Numbered from the stretch's first letter, positions 12,071 to 24,398 are shown. The stretch: DNA of 64,000 nt from Gnetum montanum (GCA_015680685.1 MNCI01004154.1:692466-756465); one strand, 5' to 3'. Numbers and translations are program-made. The notes: generated from the letters alone by a model not told the origin.

Positions 12071-15000
12071 CATTTCATAACTATAGTTTTTAATTCAACT
12101 TAATATTAAATAACACCTTTGTTATTGTTGTTATTTCTAAGTTGTATCATATCATGACTCATATTAATTAGACCATGAATTGTGTGAATATAGATCACGA
12201 TCCTTGAGCACTTATCATGATGCTTACTATGACTCATGGTAATGCTTATGAATCTAAGCATGACTTGTAATTATTTTGTTCTTTTGCTTTAACATCCTAC
12301 TAATACTTGACCATAACTCATGGTAGGTCATGACTCCATCATGACCTATGGTGATTGATTAGAAGCTGATAATATCTTGTGATTTCATAAGATTCTTCAA
12401 TAAATGTCATAAAAGTGATCTAATAACAAAAATTTATTTAGAGACAAGGTGAAAATAACCAAAAGTGCAAAAGCAATCATCACTGCATGGACTAAAAAAG
12501 ATAATCAAGGCTTTAAGATTATCATAATGGGATTATGCATTTAGTAGAAGGAAGAATAAAATCAAACAAAATACATAATCAATGGTATTAATAAATCAAA
12601 ATCATGATATAGTATTTCATTTACCTCAGGACTAATACAATAATAAGATTGCAATAGGAACAAGACTTCTCCTATAAGGCTATAAGGCATAAACGGAAAG
12701 GCATCACAAAGTGTAACACTCCTGCATAGGATACCTCTATATAGTATAACATCTAGTTATGTGTGTGTATGGGGTTACCATAAGGGGTATGTTGAGCTAG
12801 ATAGCTCTTGATGATATATATGTTGAGCTAGATAGCTCTTGATGATATATGTTCTATAGTGCATTATGATGATTTATAATATGTAGTTTTTGATGTTTCC
12901 TTTATGACTATATGACATGATTATACATGCTCATCTTATGGAATGTGTTAGAAAGGTACTGTGATTGGTAGGGATGAGGAATTGGGAATAAGAGTAGTAA
13001 TTTGATATGTGTTTATAACATTTGCATAGTGATTTGCATGTATGCTTTTATGCTGTGTGGTCATGCTTTGTGATGTTTGATCATGTTTATGACTTGTGAA
13101 TGAGTTATATGTATGATGAGCTTATTATGGGTTTGATTAGATTATGATTTAGATTCTATGTGTAGGAGTTATCTCTTGTGAACCCTAGGTTTATTACTTC
13201 AGTTGTGGGAATTTTATTAAGACTTACAAAAATAATCAATGCAATTTATGTTATATTTTGTTTATATAAACATAAAAAAAAATAAGTTTCCTTCTCCCTC
13301 CAATTCATGTTGAGCATCCCATTCATGCATTTTGAGCTGAACCTTTCCACTACCATTGTTATTTTCTGATTATGCTTAAACTTGCTTGGGATTATTTGGG
13401 AGTTGATTTAAGATTTATTATTATTTTTTGTGCTCAGGTTTGGGAGTTAGTTGAATTAGAATAGAGTTCTATTTGAGTTTTAGGTTTTCTATGGTCATTT
13501 TGGATCTTTGTGGATTTTGATTTTGATTGGTTGATTTCTTTTATATTTACTCAATTTTTCTTCCTAATATTTATGTGTGTTGTCATGTGTATGGACATGT
13601 GGGACTATTGGATGGTTTGGATGTATTGTAGAATGGATTGGGTATTACATGTCATAATTTCATCATATTGTCAAAATGATTCAAATATATGAGGTTTCAT
13701 GTATGTATTTTAGTGAATGTTGAACATTGAAGATCCGACCTAGGGACTACAGGAACCCATTGTAGTACTTCAAGGGATCATTGTGTTGTAACTCTATGTT
13801 TGCATGATGTTAGAGTCATTTTTGGTAGTTTTTAACATGAATTATATGTAGACCATGATTCATAGTTGACCCATGATCAAGTCATAATAGGATTTTAGGG
13901 GGAATATGAGTGATTAATATCTCTTAACTAGATCATGGTGATTTTTATGTAGACTCTAGTATAGACCAAGAGTCACAATCCATTTGTGGTGGAGTTCATG
14001 ATCCCAATACAAGTCATGGTGGACATTTGATATTTTTTTTCTTTGTTTTGAGACATAGAATAAATTGCAAAGTCATTGCAAGGCACTTGTAGTAGAGGCC
14101 ACAATCTCACCATGGGTTGTAGTTAGCTAATGGACTAGCAACAAGTCATGGTTGAGTAACAGTTAAGTTGTGATTGATAGGAATGACTTAGAAAGCTAGT
14201 TAAGAGATAGTGAAAACCAAATCACGATTTGGTGATTACTATAATCGTATTTATATGGACATATATGTGGATTGTAGATTTTTTATGGATCATATGATTA
14301 TTTTGATTAGCTCATGTATGTTGTGCATTATATAATCAGGACCTCATGTAATGATGAGGAATTGTATTATGTGGTTAAGATATGAATATGCATGTAGTGA
14401 GCCTTTTTTTATCAAGGATTTGTGTATGGTATTTTGATATGTTGTTGTGACTCAAATGGTTTCATACCCTTATCACTTGATGTGCATGATGGCCTATCAT
14501 ATGCTATGATATGCATTTGTCTAGTGTAGGGTCATGTAGCAACAGTTGCTTATGATTGTTGTTTTATGATATGTATGCATTTAGTATGAAGCTAGATTGA
14601 TGGTACATTTAACATAGGCTATCTATATTAAATATTGAAGCTTAAGCAAGATTAGTGTGTTATTTTATTTATGAGGATGCATGCAACACTAATTGCTTAT
14701 AGTTAGTCTTGAGTGAAGCTAGCATAAGATGTATAGAGCGATTGGTGGTGAGATATCTAAGAGGTAGTATTGGATTAATTCCCACTATGATGCATCAATG
14801 AGGCTTCTTTCTTTGGCCTCATCCTAGGAGTAAGTGAGTGTGGATGTGTTCATTCCCATAGTTGTTACATGGTCTACAAGAATCACTAGTTATGCCTATG
14901 ATCAACCCTCCAAAAGGGTGGTAGTAGTGGGTTATTAAATGATAGATACTAACACTATTTGAGATAATAAAATACAAATAAAAAATATACAAACATTTGA

Positions 15001-15480
15001 TTATGAGTATTCATGTCTATTGATACACATGTTACACTGAGTATGAATATGCTAACTACCATATGGGTTTGTGTATGAATGGTAGTGCATATTTATTTAG
15101 TTTTGGTGATGAGTGTATTGATGTCTATGTTGTGTATAATCATGTATTGGTACAAAGTAATAGGATTTTGAGACTTAGAAGTATATCATTATTAGCTTGT
15201 GTAATGATGACTATGTCTAGTATGATATATACATATGTTTTCTTGGCCACAACTTGCCATATGATGTCACTATGATAGTTTTAAGTTGTAGGTTAGCATG
15301 TGATTTTGGTATTACTATGTTCATGAAATGGTTTCTATTTATGCTAAGTTTGTATATGCATTATGGACATGGGTTACCAAATGGATTTGTGATTGTGTTA
15401 TGGAGCACTAGTTACTATATGCTTTTTTTGTGGATGTATGATGTAATGATATGTATGCATGTAGGATTAATATTTGGTGT
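12071..15480. other. CATGA-word-rich degenerate repeat block
   Basis: The segment is crowded with short imperfect words such as CATGACTC, ATCATGGT, TATGATATG and TATGCATG, densest at 12160-12360, 13840-14170 and 14450-15480. No protein domain is visible; small open frames (13510-13692, 15063-15484) are low-complexity. The block runs into an LTR-like end with a primer site at 15593, so part of it may be an old chromovirus LTR. Confidence 0.4.
12790..12851 (+). repeat. 31-bp direct tandem duplication
   Basis: TGTTGAGCTAGATAGCTCTT plus GATGATATA occurs at 12790 and again at 12821 without a base change over the shared 29 bases. The unit holds an imperfect palindrome (GAGCTAGATAGCTC). The identity suggests a recent event, unlike its decayed surroundings. 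Confidence 0.9.
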
Positions 15481-15604
15481 ATGATGTTCTCTTTTCCCAT
15501 TCCTCTTCCCCAATGAAATACTTTCATCTATATGGTTAGGAAATATAACAACTTTCCACTTAGTTTATATTGACTATATTTTATGTAGGTAATGATATCA
15601 GAGG
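15480..15604 (+). mobile_element. end of chromovirus-like LTR with initiator-Met primer site
   Basis: TGATATCAGAGG at 15593-15604 differs from the usual plant primer site TGGTATCAGAGC at two positions, and it follows a T/A-rich LTR-like end (15490-15590). The internal region after it shows no coding relic. Confidence 0.45.
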
Positions 15605-15960
15605 TGCTAAAGAGTGTTAGGACTAAATGAGGGAATAGCACTATGTACCTTTGTGTATTTTGTATATGTTAGTACTTTGGATTTATATAAAAGCTTATGG
15701 TTTTACTATGAATATCTTATGATTTGAGATCTATACTACATGTCAGTGTTGTATATATGTGATAACAAGGATAAAGATAACATGCTTGGTATATCATGTT
15801 GTGCTTTTGACTTATGTATATGATGTTTTATGAGTAAGTAGTATCGTATGATGAGTTTTAGTAAACAAGCTTTAATACTTTATTTTATAGAGATTTCTTT
15901 CACCTTGATTGTTGATTAATCACACATTTCATCATGAATCTCTATTTAATATACAATTTC

Positions 15961-15973
15961 TTTTTTTTTTTTT
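15961..15973 (-). repeat. poly(T) run, possible reversed retroposon tail
   Basis: Thirteen T followed by GAATTAAGG. It could be the poly(A) tail of a retroposon on the minus strand. No coding relic can be read to the right, so this is only a hint. Confidence 0.35.
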
Positions 15974-16230
15974 GAATTAAGGTAAACCTGAATTTATAGT
16001 AGTTGGTGCACATTCAACATTAGCAAAAAAAATAACTACATGTTTAAGCATAAGATATATTTATTAAGAAAGGGCTAAAATTAGAGCTTCCATTAGTGTC
16101 TAGAATGAAAAGGGAAAGATCCAAGAAATCAACAAATACAAAACCAATAAAAGCTAATATTCATAGTAATATTTTCTGATTGGAACCAACATAAATAATC
16201 TTTTATCAATTCAAGTAAAGCTACATTTAG

Positions 16231-16381
16231 TGATTGAGTTGAGATGATAAAAAAAGAATCATTGAAAACGTAACCTCTATTGAAGGACTGTGCTCAAGCT
16301 TGAACCCAAGTCTTACAAATTGAGAAATAAGCACCTTACTGTCACTCCAAGCAATGGTCATTAATTGAGTGGAGATGATAA
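16231..16381 (-). mobile_element. tRNA-like SINE copy between 20-bp direct repeats
   Basis: TGATTGAGTTGAGATGATAA (16231-16250) and TAATTGAGTGGAGATGATAA (16362-16381) match at 18 of 20 positions and bracket 111 bp. Read on the minus strand, that segment contains CTTGGGTTCAAGCTTG, a box-B-like tRNA promoter word. Long direct repeats of this kind fit target duplication by LINE machinery. No clear A-rich tail is seen. Confidence 0.5.
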
Positions 16382-16689
16382 TGTCATAGAAGCCTTTACA
16401 ATAGTTATGCATTACGTTTACAAATTTAACTAAATTAATGTTCACTCAACCAAGGCTCAATGCAAAATGAGATAAGAATTCCACTATTCATTAGAAAACT
16501 AATGCCTATTATGTCCAATCCAAACTGCATGCAAAATCAATAAGAGAGAATTTAATTTTTCATCTTTTTCATTTTTTTTCCATTCGACAAAGATTGAATA
16601 ATATCATTAAGAGAATATCCTCATAATAATTTATTTATGATTTTTTTATTCTCTTGTCAAATACTAATTGTAGATAATTCTAGGCATCG

Positions 16690-16808
16690 CTTCATCTTAG
16701 CCTAGGTATAGTAGGCTTGTGGATGGGGTAATGAGTGGTACAATTTTGGGCACAACATCATTTTAGTTTAGGTATAATAGATGAGATGTTACATTATGGT
16801 GTTAGAGA
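16690..16808 (+). mobile_element. LTR end and initiator-Met primer site of a chromovirus
   Basis: A likely LTR end (GATGTTACA, to 16793) is followed three bases later by TGGTGTTAGAGA (16797-16808), close to the TGGTATCAGAGC primer site used by plant chromoviruses. A gag relic in the same strand begins about 340 bases further on, which is the expected spacing. Confidence 0.55.
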
Positions 16809-17139
16809 AAGTTTTCTCTGAGTTATTTGATGCTCTTAATACTTACCTATTTGGGATTTCAAGCCATAGAAATGGTGGGTAGATGGAAATGTAGTGTTAA
16901 TGAACTATTAGGGTCTAATGAGGTAGGTGTAATCAAGTCTTAAAGAAAGATAAAGCAGCTTTCATAGTTAGTAAGTAGTGGATCTGAGAGCAATCAAGCA
17001 TAGGTTGCTAAATAGTTCTTACAACAACACATAGTTAGCGGTACCCTCACTCTAGTTACTAGGGAGATGAATATTCGTAGTGATAGTGATGTTCATTAGA
17101 CAAGGCAACCTATTAGTAGGAAGTTGGTAGAATAGTTTT

Positions 17140-17400
17140 GCTAGTTAGGACCTCCTACATTTTCTAGCATTAAGGATTCTATTGTAATGACTAAGTGGTT
17201 GAGGAATTTGGGAAACTATTTTGACTTAATAGAATGCACATCAACCTAATAGATCAAATTGGTTGTGTATGAAATAATAAATAGTGCATGACATTAGTAA
17301 AATAATAAGGAGTAGGCTAAGGAATGGATTAATCCAGAGGTATAGTGGATTGATTTTCTAGCAACATTTAAGTCTAGGTATGCACTAGTATTTTAATTAT
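17140..17400 (+). pseudogene. chromovirus gag relic
   Basis: The frame reads GPPTFSSIKDSIVMTKWLR, then NLGNYFDLIECTST, a stretch with several stops where A-x-x-W-W is usual, and WIDFLATFKSRY. This order (PxF, W-L, F-x-x-xxC, W-F-xx-F-xxRY) is that of the retrotransposon gag family (Retrotrans_gag) in plant chromoviruses. It fits the primer site at 16797. The copy is cut off after about 17400; no protease or RT follows. Confidence 0.75.
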
Positions 17401-17899
17401 AATTGATATCTCATAGTATATTTTCTTCTAAGCTTGTGTATAATTAATCTTTGATCAACCCCTATGTATTGGCAATCTTTTCCCTTTGGACTTGGTAAAT
17501 ATACATGTCTTATTATGTTTTGATGATATAATTCTTAAGTTTGGATCTTGGAATTTGCTCTTATTACATATTTGAAAATATTATTATTTTGTATTACTTT
17601 TCTTAGTAATTGCTAATGCTCAGTGCCTCTAGTAAAGGGACAAGTTGGAAGGATGATGGTGGCCCATTACTAATATTTCATTTATGTAAGAATAATATAA
17701 TTTTTCTATTTTTTTGGGATAACGTAAGAATATGACTAAAAATACATGTTAAATAAATATTTGGGGTTTATTATAATTATCTTTTTATTTTATCTTAGAA
17801 TTCATTCTTGCACATGTGGGCTTATTCTAGTATTTTCTTGGTGACTTTAACACAGTGGTTGGCCATTGGACCTTTCTATGGATTTATGTTATCTAATTT

Positions 17900-18200
17900 T
17901 TAATAATAAATTATTAACACTTTATTTTGCAATTTTTCAAATCCTACCTTTTATGCCTATAAATACTTGGCAATGTTGGTTCTCTTAGCATCAATTATGC
18001 ATTATGCTCTCTTTCATTCTTTTGCTTGTGATTGTGCTTGATGGATCTCTTAAGGATTTCTAGATCTAAACTTGTCCTTGCTTGGTGAAGCTTGGATCTT
18101 AGCTAATCTCTTGAGGTAGAGTAAATGTTCTTGATTTCATCAATTCTAATAAGTAGTTTATCTTCTTGCACATGCTATCCTTTTTGTGATGGTTTACATT
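17900..18200 (+). mobile_element. possible LTR promoter and R region
   Basis: CCTATAAATACTTGG at about 17957 resembles a TATA box followed about 30 bases on by a transcribed leader with CTCTCTTTCATTC and then 'GGATCTCTTAAGG'. This is a common LTR U3/R layout. Neither LTR end nor a partner copy was found. Confidence 0.3.
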
Positions 18201-18562
18201 GCTAATTTGATCATGTTGCATGTGTTGTCAATTTAATCATGCTTTGTTGAATCTTTCATAATTTGTTTCTTTGTGTTTTGAATTTTTCTTATACCTATAT
18301 CATCTCCTTCCAACTATGGTGGTGACTTTTAGATGCATCATGAAGAATCTAGGTATCACGAGAAAAGCTACAACGAATTTTCAATGCATTTTCTAGCATA
18401 GCATCTCGTGTTTGACATCTAACATCAATGGTGATGGCTACTTGACATTCCAAACATGTATAGATGTGTTTGCAATGTTGAAAAGTTAGGACATATGGCT
18501 TTTAGGATTGATCAATTAATAAGAATTATAGAAAAGATGGCTGATGTGGAAAACAAGGTCTT

Positions 18563-18685
18563 GATCATGGTAAAGTTGATTTAGAGGATTCTATCAACCT
18601 AATGGCACACTAACTAGCTGGTCCTTATCATTGTAAAGTTGATTTAAAGGATTCTGTCAACCTAGTGATGTGCAGTCTACATCAA
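18563..18685 (+). repeat. diverged 61-bp tandem duplication
   Basis: GTAAAGTTGATTTAGAGGAT ... CAACCTAATGGCAC (from 18571) is followed by GTAAAGTTGATTTAAAGGAT ... CAACCTAGTGATGT (from 18632). Differences are few and scattered. No coding meaning was found. Confidence 0.7.
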
Positions 18686-18899
18686 GAAACCTTAGGTAAT
18701 AAGTGACAAGCTAAGACATATGGTAGTTATAGGGTTTATACTAGCTATAACATATTCCAATAGTTGCTCTGGATATGCATGAACATTTATAATGCAATAG
18801 TTGTTCTTGTCTTGCATGTTTTCTAGTTAAATTAGTATCAACCTTGTTGTTATTCTACATTGATGTGATAACTCATGGTACATCACTATATACAAATCT

Positions 18900-19080
18900 T
18901 AGTTAATGTGATATTTAATACATTAATGGTAAAGTTAATATTATAATTAATGCATTAATGGTGAAGTTCATGTAGTGATATATGCATTCACAATAAAGTT
19001 AGTGTAGTAATTTATGTGTTAATGATAATGTCAATGAACTTGATTAACAATGAAGTTAATTGTATTTGCTATTAGATCTA
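18900..19080 (+). repeat. degenerate TTAATG/AAGTTA repeat tract
   Basis: Words such as ATTAATGGTAAAGTTAAT, GCATTAATGGTGAAGTTC and CAATAAAGTTAGTGTAG recur about every 30-40 bases. It looks like an old tandem array and is too diverged to assign a unit length. Confidence 0.5.
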
Positions 19081-19599
19081 ATAGTGTACCTTACAACTTC
19101 GGCCCCATCTTCTAGCTTGTTCTAGAAAGTACCAAGGTAGTTTCCTCTATAATGAAGGTGTTTTAACCCTTCTTGCATGTGTTTCATGTAGATTTTTACA
19201 TATGAATCTTGACAGAAATTCTAGGTGATGAAGTGGATGCTAGATCAATGAGTTATAGAAGCATTAGTGATTAAGGATGCTTTGAAGTTAAAGGATTAAA
19301 GAATTATTATATTTCAGAGCCATATTATGAATTTGTAAAATAGCTCATGTGGGTATATTATGTGTTTCATATAACTTATATCACAAGGATTTGTACTTTT
19401 GATGTTATCCTAACATTACATGGATTTTGTTTAACGTAATCTCTATGATTTGCTCTAGTTTATTTTTTCATTACTAAGGTTCATATTTGATAACTTAAGG
19501 TTATCCAATGATTTAATTTTATATTTTAAGTTTTGCAAATAGAATATATTGAATTTAATCATGCCCCTTAAGTGATTTTATAAATTTATATATCATTAA

Positions 19600-20560
19600 T
19601 TTTGGGGTGTAACATTAAACTTGCAAAAAATCCTAGCAAAAAATTATTTATTTGCTTTATAAGTTTCCAAAAGCTTATGATTCGGTAAGTTAAAAAATGT
19701 TATGGCTATGACTAAATAAAATAGGCCACCCTACAAAACTCATAGTAATGACTTAGAAGTTATATAAAGAAGTTATCATTAAGCTTAAATATAATGAATC
19801 AAAAAATAAATTTAAATTTTAGAGAAAATTTGGGATGAAGCAAGGTTTTCCTTTATTTCCAACTCTCTTTAGAATCTTCATTGATAAGTTCCATGATTGG
19901 ATATGTAATGGACAGTAATGACAAGTTGTAAAAATAGGATCTCAAGTAGTGAACCTACTTCTTTATGCACATGATGTTGCCTTAATATCTACTTTTGATA
20001 AAAGTATGTCTAATGTGGTACAAATTTTAAAATAAATTTGCATTTCTTTTGGTTTGCAAGTCAACGTAGAGAAAACTAGAATGATAATATGGAGCACAAA
20101 AAACACACTATATAATTTTAAAATTGGTGATCAAGTTGTATAAATTATTGAGTCTTTTATATTCATGGATTTTCAATATGTGAATAATTATAGATGTGAG
20201 AAAGAGATTAATGAATTAATAGCAGAAGGAATAAAATTTATTAATATAATTAAAAAGTATAAGATATCAAGAGTTTGGGCTTGGAAGGTAAGAAAACAAA
20301 TCTTTCAAATAATTATTTATCTTAATATTATGTTATGATGCATAGCTTTGGATTTTCTTAGTGTGAAAAATTTAAAGGTCATTGAAAAAGTAAAAAAGAT
20401 ATTTTTACTTGATGAATTAAATGTGAAAGTTCAAACATCCTATCCCATGCTTTTGTCATAGCGTAACCTTCTTCCTTTAGAAGTAGAAGCTATTTGTCAA
20501 TTTATTGATTATATTTAAAAATTGGAAAAAATAGAATAGATAAATTTTTGTAAAGAAAGG
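19600..20560 (+). pseudogene. LINE reverse transcriptase relic (RTE/jockey-like)
   Basis: Non-LTR retrotransposon RT pieces appear in order. QKAYDSVS lies at about 19660. MKQGFPLFPTLFRIFIDKF (19835 on) corresponds to the 'xxQGCPLSPTLFxxxID' block. LLLYAHDVALIS (19959 on) corresponds to the catalytic A/F-x-D-D block with the first D now H. FGLQVNVEKTRMIIW follows. The wording differs from the L1-type copy at 28500. Stops and a frame change interrupt it; no endonuclease was seen. Confidence 0.75.
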
Positions 20561-20679
20561 TAAGTATTTTCAACGGATACAATGGTTGACAACTTGGGAT
20601 ATTTCATTGGAAAAGATGCAAAGTGGAACTAGATGACTATTTCAATATCAAGGAGCATACTTAAAACTATTATATTTTT

Positions 20680-20832
20680 GGGGATGTTGTAACTTGAAAT
20701 TTTATTTTAATAACATTTACCCACAAGACATATACTTAAATTAGAACTTTATAACTTAGCATTATTTAAAAAATCAAAATCATAACTTAGATCTACCAAA
20801 TCAAGAGTTTTATCACTAGGCTAATACATGTT
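20680..20832 (-). mobile_element. SINE-like copy 1 (tRNA-derived family)
   Basis: On the minus strand it reads TATTAGCCTAGTGATAAAAC (box-A-like), then CTTGATTTGGTAGATCTAAG, ATGATTTTGATTT (box-B-like), then TAAGTTATAAAGTTCTAATT and a TATATCTTG-type block. Six other copies in the window share this order (25325, 26264, 28036, 28207, 35443, 63753). Confidence 0.65.
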
Positions 20833-21751
20833 CTACTTGGCCTCTTGTAGTAGCTTTATAAGATAGTTGTTTTTCAAAACTAAAACTAGATGACTATATG
20901 TATTCTTGAATATATAGTCAAAATAAAACTTTTATTGAGCTTAATAAAAACATTATAATGTGTTAAAATAACATGTGTTAGAATCAAACTTGTGTTGGAA
21001 AATTATATTAATAATAAGCAAAGAAAATTCAAAGGACATTGCAAGCTTGACAATTAGTAAACATCATTGAAAAAATTACATGTAAAAAAATATTATTTTA
21101 AAACTATCTAATTAATTGCATAGCCTTATAATTGATACTTAAAGATAAGTGAAGAAAATTAATTCTTGGTAAGGAGAAATGTTTGAGTCTTAACAAAATT
21201 TGCATCACTTTTCAACATTAATGCTTGAACTTAAAATAGTAAAATGATTTGAAAGAGAGAGAGAGAAAGAGTATGGCTTAATACCAATATTTACATCAAA
21301 GCAAGAAAGTCGCACTACCTATGGAAGATCTTCACTTCATCAGTTGTTATTGATCTTACATTGAGAATCTTCACAATTAACTATGACCTTCTTGTTGATA
21401 CTAGTTTTAATTTTTGAGTTAATAGTATTCTTATCAAATAAGGAAAAATTTTCCTTATGAGCTATCTATCTAGGCTACTTAATACTTTCTCTAATACAAG
21501 TAAATTTATACACATGAGCTTCTATCTTCTCTTGATTCTTTATTTTCATTTGATTATTCTTATAATTGTCATTAACTTGAATTTTTGTATGTTCAACTTC
21601 ATATTATTTTTTCCTAAAAATTCAACAAAGCAATGCCTCACTAACTATGTTGGCTTTATGTCTTATAAGTACTTATAATCATTTTTTACTTCTAATAATC
21701 TTTTCATTAATTAAAATATTTTTCATTAATTCATTACTCAATTAAAATAAT

Positions 21752-22740
21752 CGGAGCGTGGATCAGGGTGCAAAACAGGAGACGGAGGCTGAGGGGCGCG
21801 CGCTGCACAGTGGGCGGGAAGTGGGTAGCGCGCAGAGGACAGAAAGTGGGTGGATCGCCTAGATCCAGAACGTGAAGGGCCACCAGGGCGTAACATTCCC
21901 GATGTGTGGCTGAAACCTGCAGATTTGCCAGAGCCGCGACCTTGACTGTGGCTGCGGCCGTGACTGCATCCGCAGCCAAAGGCGGAGCTTCCATGTGGTC
22001 GGGCTTTCCCTCAGTGGCTGCTGGTAGAGAAAGACTTCTGCCTGTTGAAACAGAGAAAAACAGAAAAAAAAAAACGTTGTCCGTTATTGATGTCCACTGT
22101 TGTTGATAGACATGCCAGAGAGGTGCGACTGTCTGGCGTCGCGCATCCGTCATTTCCTGCCTTGCACGACCTATGTGCGCCCTGCAGTCTGCCAATTATT
22201 CGTCTGCAACTGTGCACGAAGAGGCCCTGCCCGAGTTGCTGTTAGGCTGACATCGAGCCTCTTCTGTTTTCACCTCCGTCACAAGTCTCTGTTGCTATTG
22301 ATGCGCGCGCCTCGTAGACAGAGAGTTGAGGCACACCCAAAACCTACCACCAGCTGCCGTAGTCACTGGTGAGGGAAGGCTGTGCCGCAGTCACGGGTGA
22401 GGGAAGGCTGCCCGCAGCCATTGAGGGAAAAAAAACCAACGTCCCACTAGCTTCCTGGCTCGTGTTGCAAGAAATAAAATCATGGAAAGGATCTCAATTG
22501 ACAAAGGAAGAAATCTTTGGCGCAAGTAATTGAAGAAAAGAAAGAAATTTTACTTGAATATGATCGAAAAAAGCCAGAAGAAATTTTACTCGAAAGTGAT
22601 CTAAGAAACGGATATTTCTCGAAGATAATCCAACAGATGATGCATCGTTGTCTGTGTTGCGGTTCGTGCTGCTGCTGAGAGAACAAATGAAGAAGCATCA
22701 CCTCTCATTCATGTGCTTCTGGTGCTGCTGTTGTTTATAA
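21752..22740. other. CpG-rich island in AT-rich surroundings
   Basis: GC content and CpG density jump at about 21752 (GGGGCGCGCGCTG, TAGCGCGCAG, GGCGTCGCGCATCC) and fade after 22470. Everything else in the window is poor in CG. The island lies just upstream of two candidate exons (22831-23141, 23244-23419). It may be an unmethylated promoter or first-exon region of a host gene, or a recent insertion. The longest frame (21734-22195, minus, 153 codons) matches no family I recognise and I do not call it a gene. Confidence 0.6.
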
Positions 22741-22830
22741 CTGAAATACATCAGGTACATTCGCTTCATCTTTGTTATTAGGTGTAGTGCGGACAGTGTG
22801 CTCTTCTCTCCTCTCCTCTGTTGTCTCATG

Positions 22831-23141
22831 TCGTGACTGACTCTGCCTGACTGCCCCTATCCCTGCCCAAAACCGTATGTCCAAAATAGGTTATACAATG
22901 CAACCAATTTTGGGAAGCTTTCTGCTGAGAAACCTTTTAAAATGGAGAAACCCATCCAAACATCAATTCACAATCCCCGAGACTTTCATAATTCTGCATC
23001 GAGTCTCAAATCATTGGTAATTGTTATGAACACAGGATACATGATGGGCAAGAATGCATCGTTTTTATTTAAAATATTATTTTGTGTAACCATTCTGATT
23101 GCAATCATCACCACATCCGTGACTTGGTTGGTATTCTTTTG
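22831..23141 (+). CDS. candidate first exon of a small membrane protein, unidentified
   Basis: One frame is open from 22831 to the TGA ending at 23142. The first ATG in a reasonable position is at 22942 (context AAAATGG), giving about 66 residues. These include one hydrophobic segment, FLFKILFCVTILIAIITTSV, followed by TWLVFF, so a single membrane anchor near the C end is predicted. A GT donor-like site lies close to the stop (GGTATTC), so the exon may be spliced. I recognise no family. Codon composition is more balanced than in the repeats nearby. Confidence 0.3.
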
Positions 23142-23243
23142 ATATATCACCAACATGTTTCACATATTTTAGTTTTGATTTCATTTTGAATGTTTAATAT
23201 ATAGTTGGTTTGAATTTTGGAAATTTACGGGTGCTGACTGCAG

Positions 23244-23419
23244 AGATGGTGAATGGATCAAGGAATTTGCAGCAGCGAAGAAGACCCCCAACTACTCTTT
23301 CGTCACCCAAGGAAACACCCCCGGCTATTTCTCATTCCTACCCACGTATTCCTTGCATTTCATTTCTATAATCTATACCCACACGGACGTCCTACTTTTA
23401 TTCACCTTTCTTTCATCGT
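23244..23419 (+). CDS. candidate second exon, unidentified
   Basis: After a CTGACTGCAG acceptor-like site the frame starting DGEWIKEFAAAKKTPN and continuing NYSFVTQGNTPGYF is open to a TAA at 23419. The residue mix looks protein-like. It is not a clean join: the phase required from the preceding exon would create a stop with the nearest donor. It may therefore be an exon of a broken gene or chance. No family was recognised. Confidence 0.25.
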
Positions 23420-24398
23420 AAATACCAAATACCCTATACTGAATCTTATGTGTGATTCTATAAACACCAAAATTTATGAATTATAATGCAAAATGCTAAT
23501 TGAAGTTTCAAAGTTTATATAAAATCACTGAAGTGATTCACTGTCCTGTCCTGTCCTGATTGATAACCTTTCTTACAAAGCATCAAGTGTAGACATATGG
23601 ACAGAAAATTGGAGTAGCAATTGAGGAATAACACCCGTAGGTTAATGTAATATTAGGAAGCTACCTCAAACGGACTGTTTTCATTGAATGAAGCCTCTAG
23701 ATGTAGCAGTTAAGCATTTGCTAGAAGCATTTTAAAACTACCATTGAATTAATTCAAAAAATCTCACCCATGTGCTATTTAGTGATGCCAAAGGTTTTTA
23801 GAATTAATTTCAAAATGAAATGTTTAATTACGTCCAAAGCACAAAGAATTTGGAAGACACTCAAATTTCTTTTAGAAGGCTTTGACATGATCATCATGGC
23901 TATTGAACACCTCATTAAGAAAATTACCCAAAATTGATATCTGAATTTGAACTTCTAACATAGATATAGCAAATTTAGACAAGATGGTGAATTTTGGTGG
24001 TGTCCTATGAACCCTCTGCCAACTCATCCAATGAAGGCTATAGATGATGGAAGTTGAATTTTACCTTTTCTAGATCACGTATTTGTCCTAAAGAGATGTC
24101 AAATTTACTTTGTACTCTTGACCACTTTACCACTTTAATTTATATAATCATATCTAATATAGTAAATAGATACCAAGTTTTTGTTAAAAGATTGAAGTGC
24201 AAATATGTAATGCATTAGGATTCTAAAAGAAGCCTCATTTTTTGGAGCATACTTTTTTGGTAAGGCTTTCTAAAGAAAAATAACTAACAACTAGACAAGA
24301 TTGGTGGAGGGTTCAAGGGACACCTATAAAATGTTATCTCTTGAAGATTAATGTATGAAATCTAAAATATTAATGTATCAAATCGAAAGACCTTGAGG
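23420..24398 (+). other. degenerate sequence with possible copia gag remnant
   Basis: At 23831-23935 the frame reads SKAQRIWKTLKFLLEGFD, which resembles the 'AKEIWDTLxxxFEG' helix of the plant copia gag (UBN2) family. SVDIWTENWSSN near 23590 could be a transposase piece but is too short to call. The rest shows no signal. Confidence 0.35.

Noticed and set aside
13840-14170. CRISPR-like array because of repeated CATGA words
   Set aside because: Spacing and unit are irregular, no constant repeat; it is degenerate plant repeat sequence.
15063-15484. Two plus-strand frames with many hydrophobic residues
   Set aside because: They lie in a block of repeated TATGATATG/TATGCATG words; the apparent membrane protein is a low-complexity effect.
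21734-22195. 153-codon minus-strand frame in the CpG-rich island
   Set aside because: GC-rich DNA has few stops by chance; overlapping frames of similar length exist on both strands and no family is recognisable.
23580-23640. hAT transposase fragment (SVDIWTENWSSN)
   Set aside because: Only a dozen residues resemble the family and no flanking support was found.
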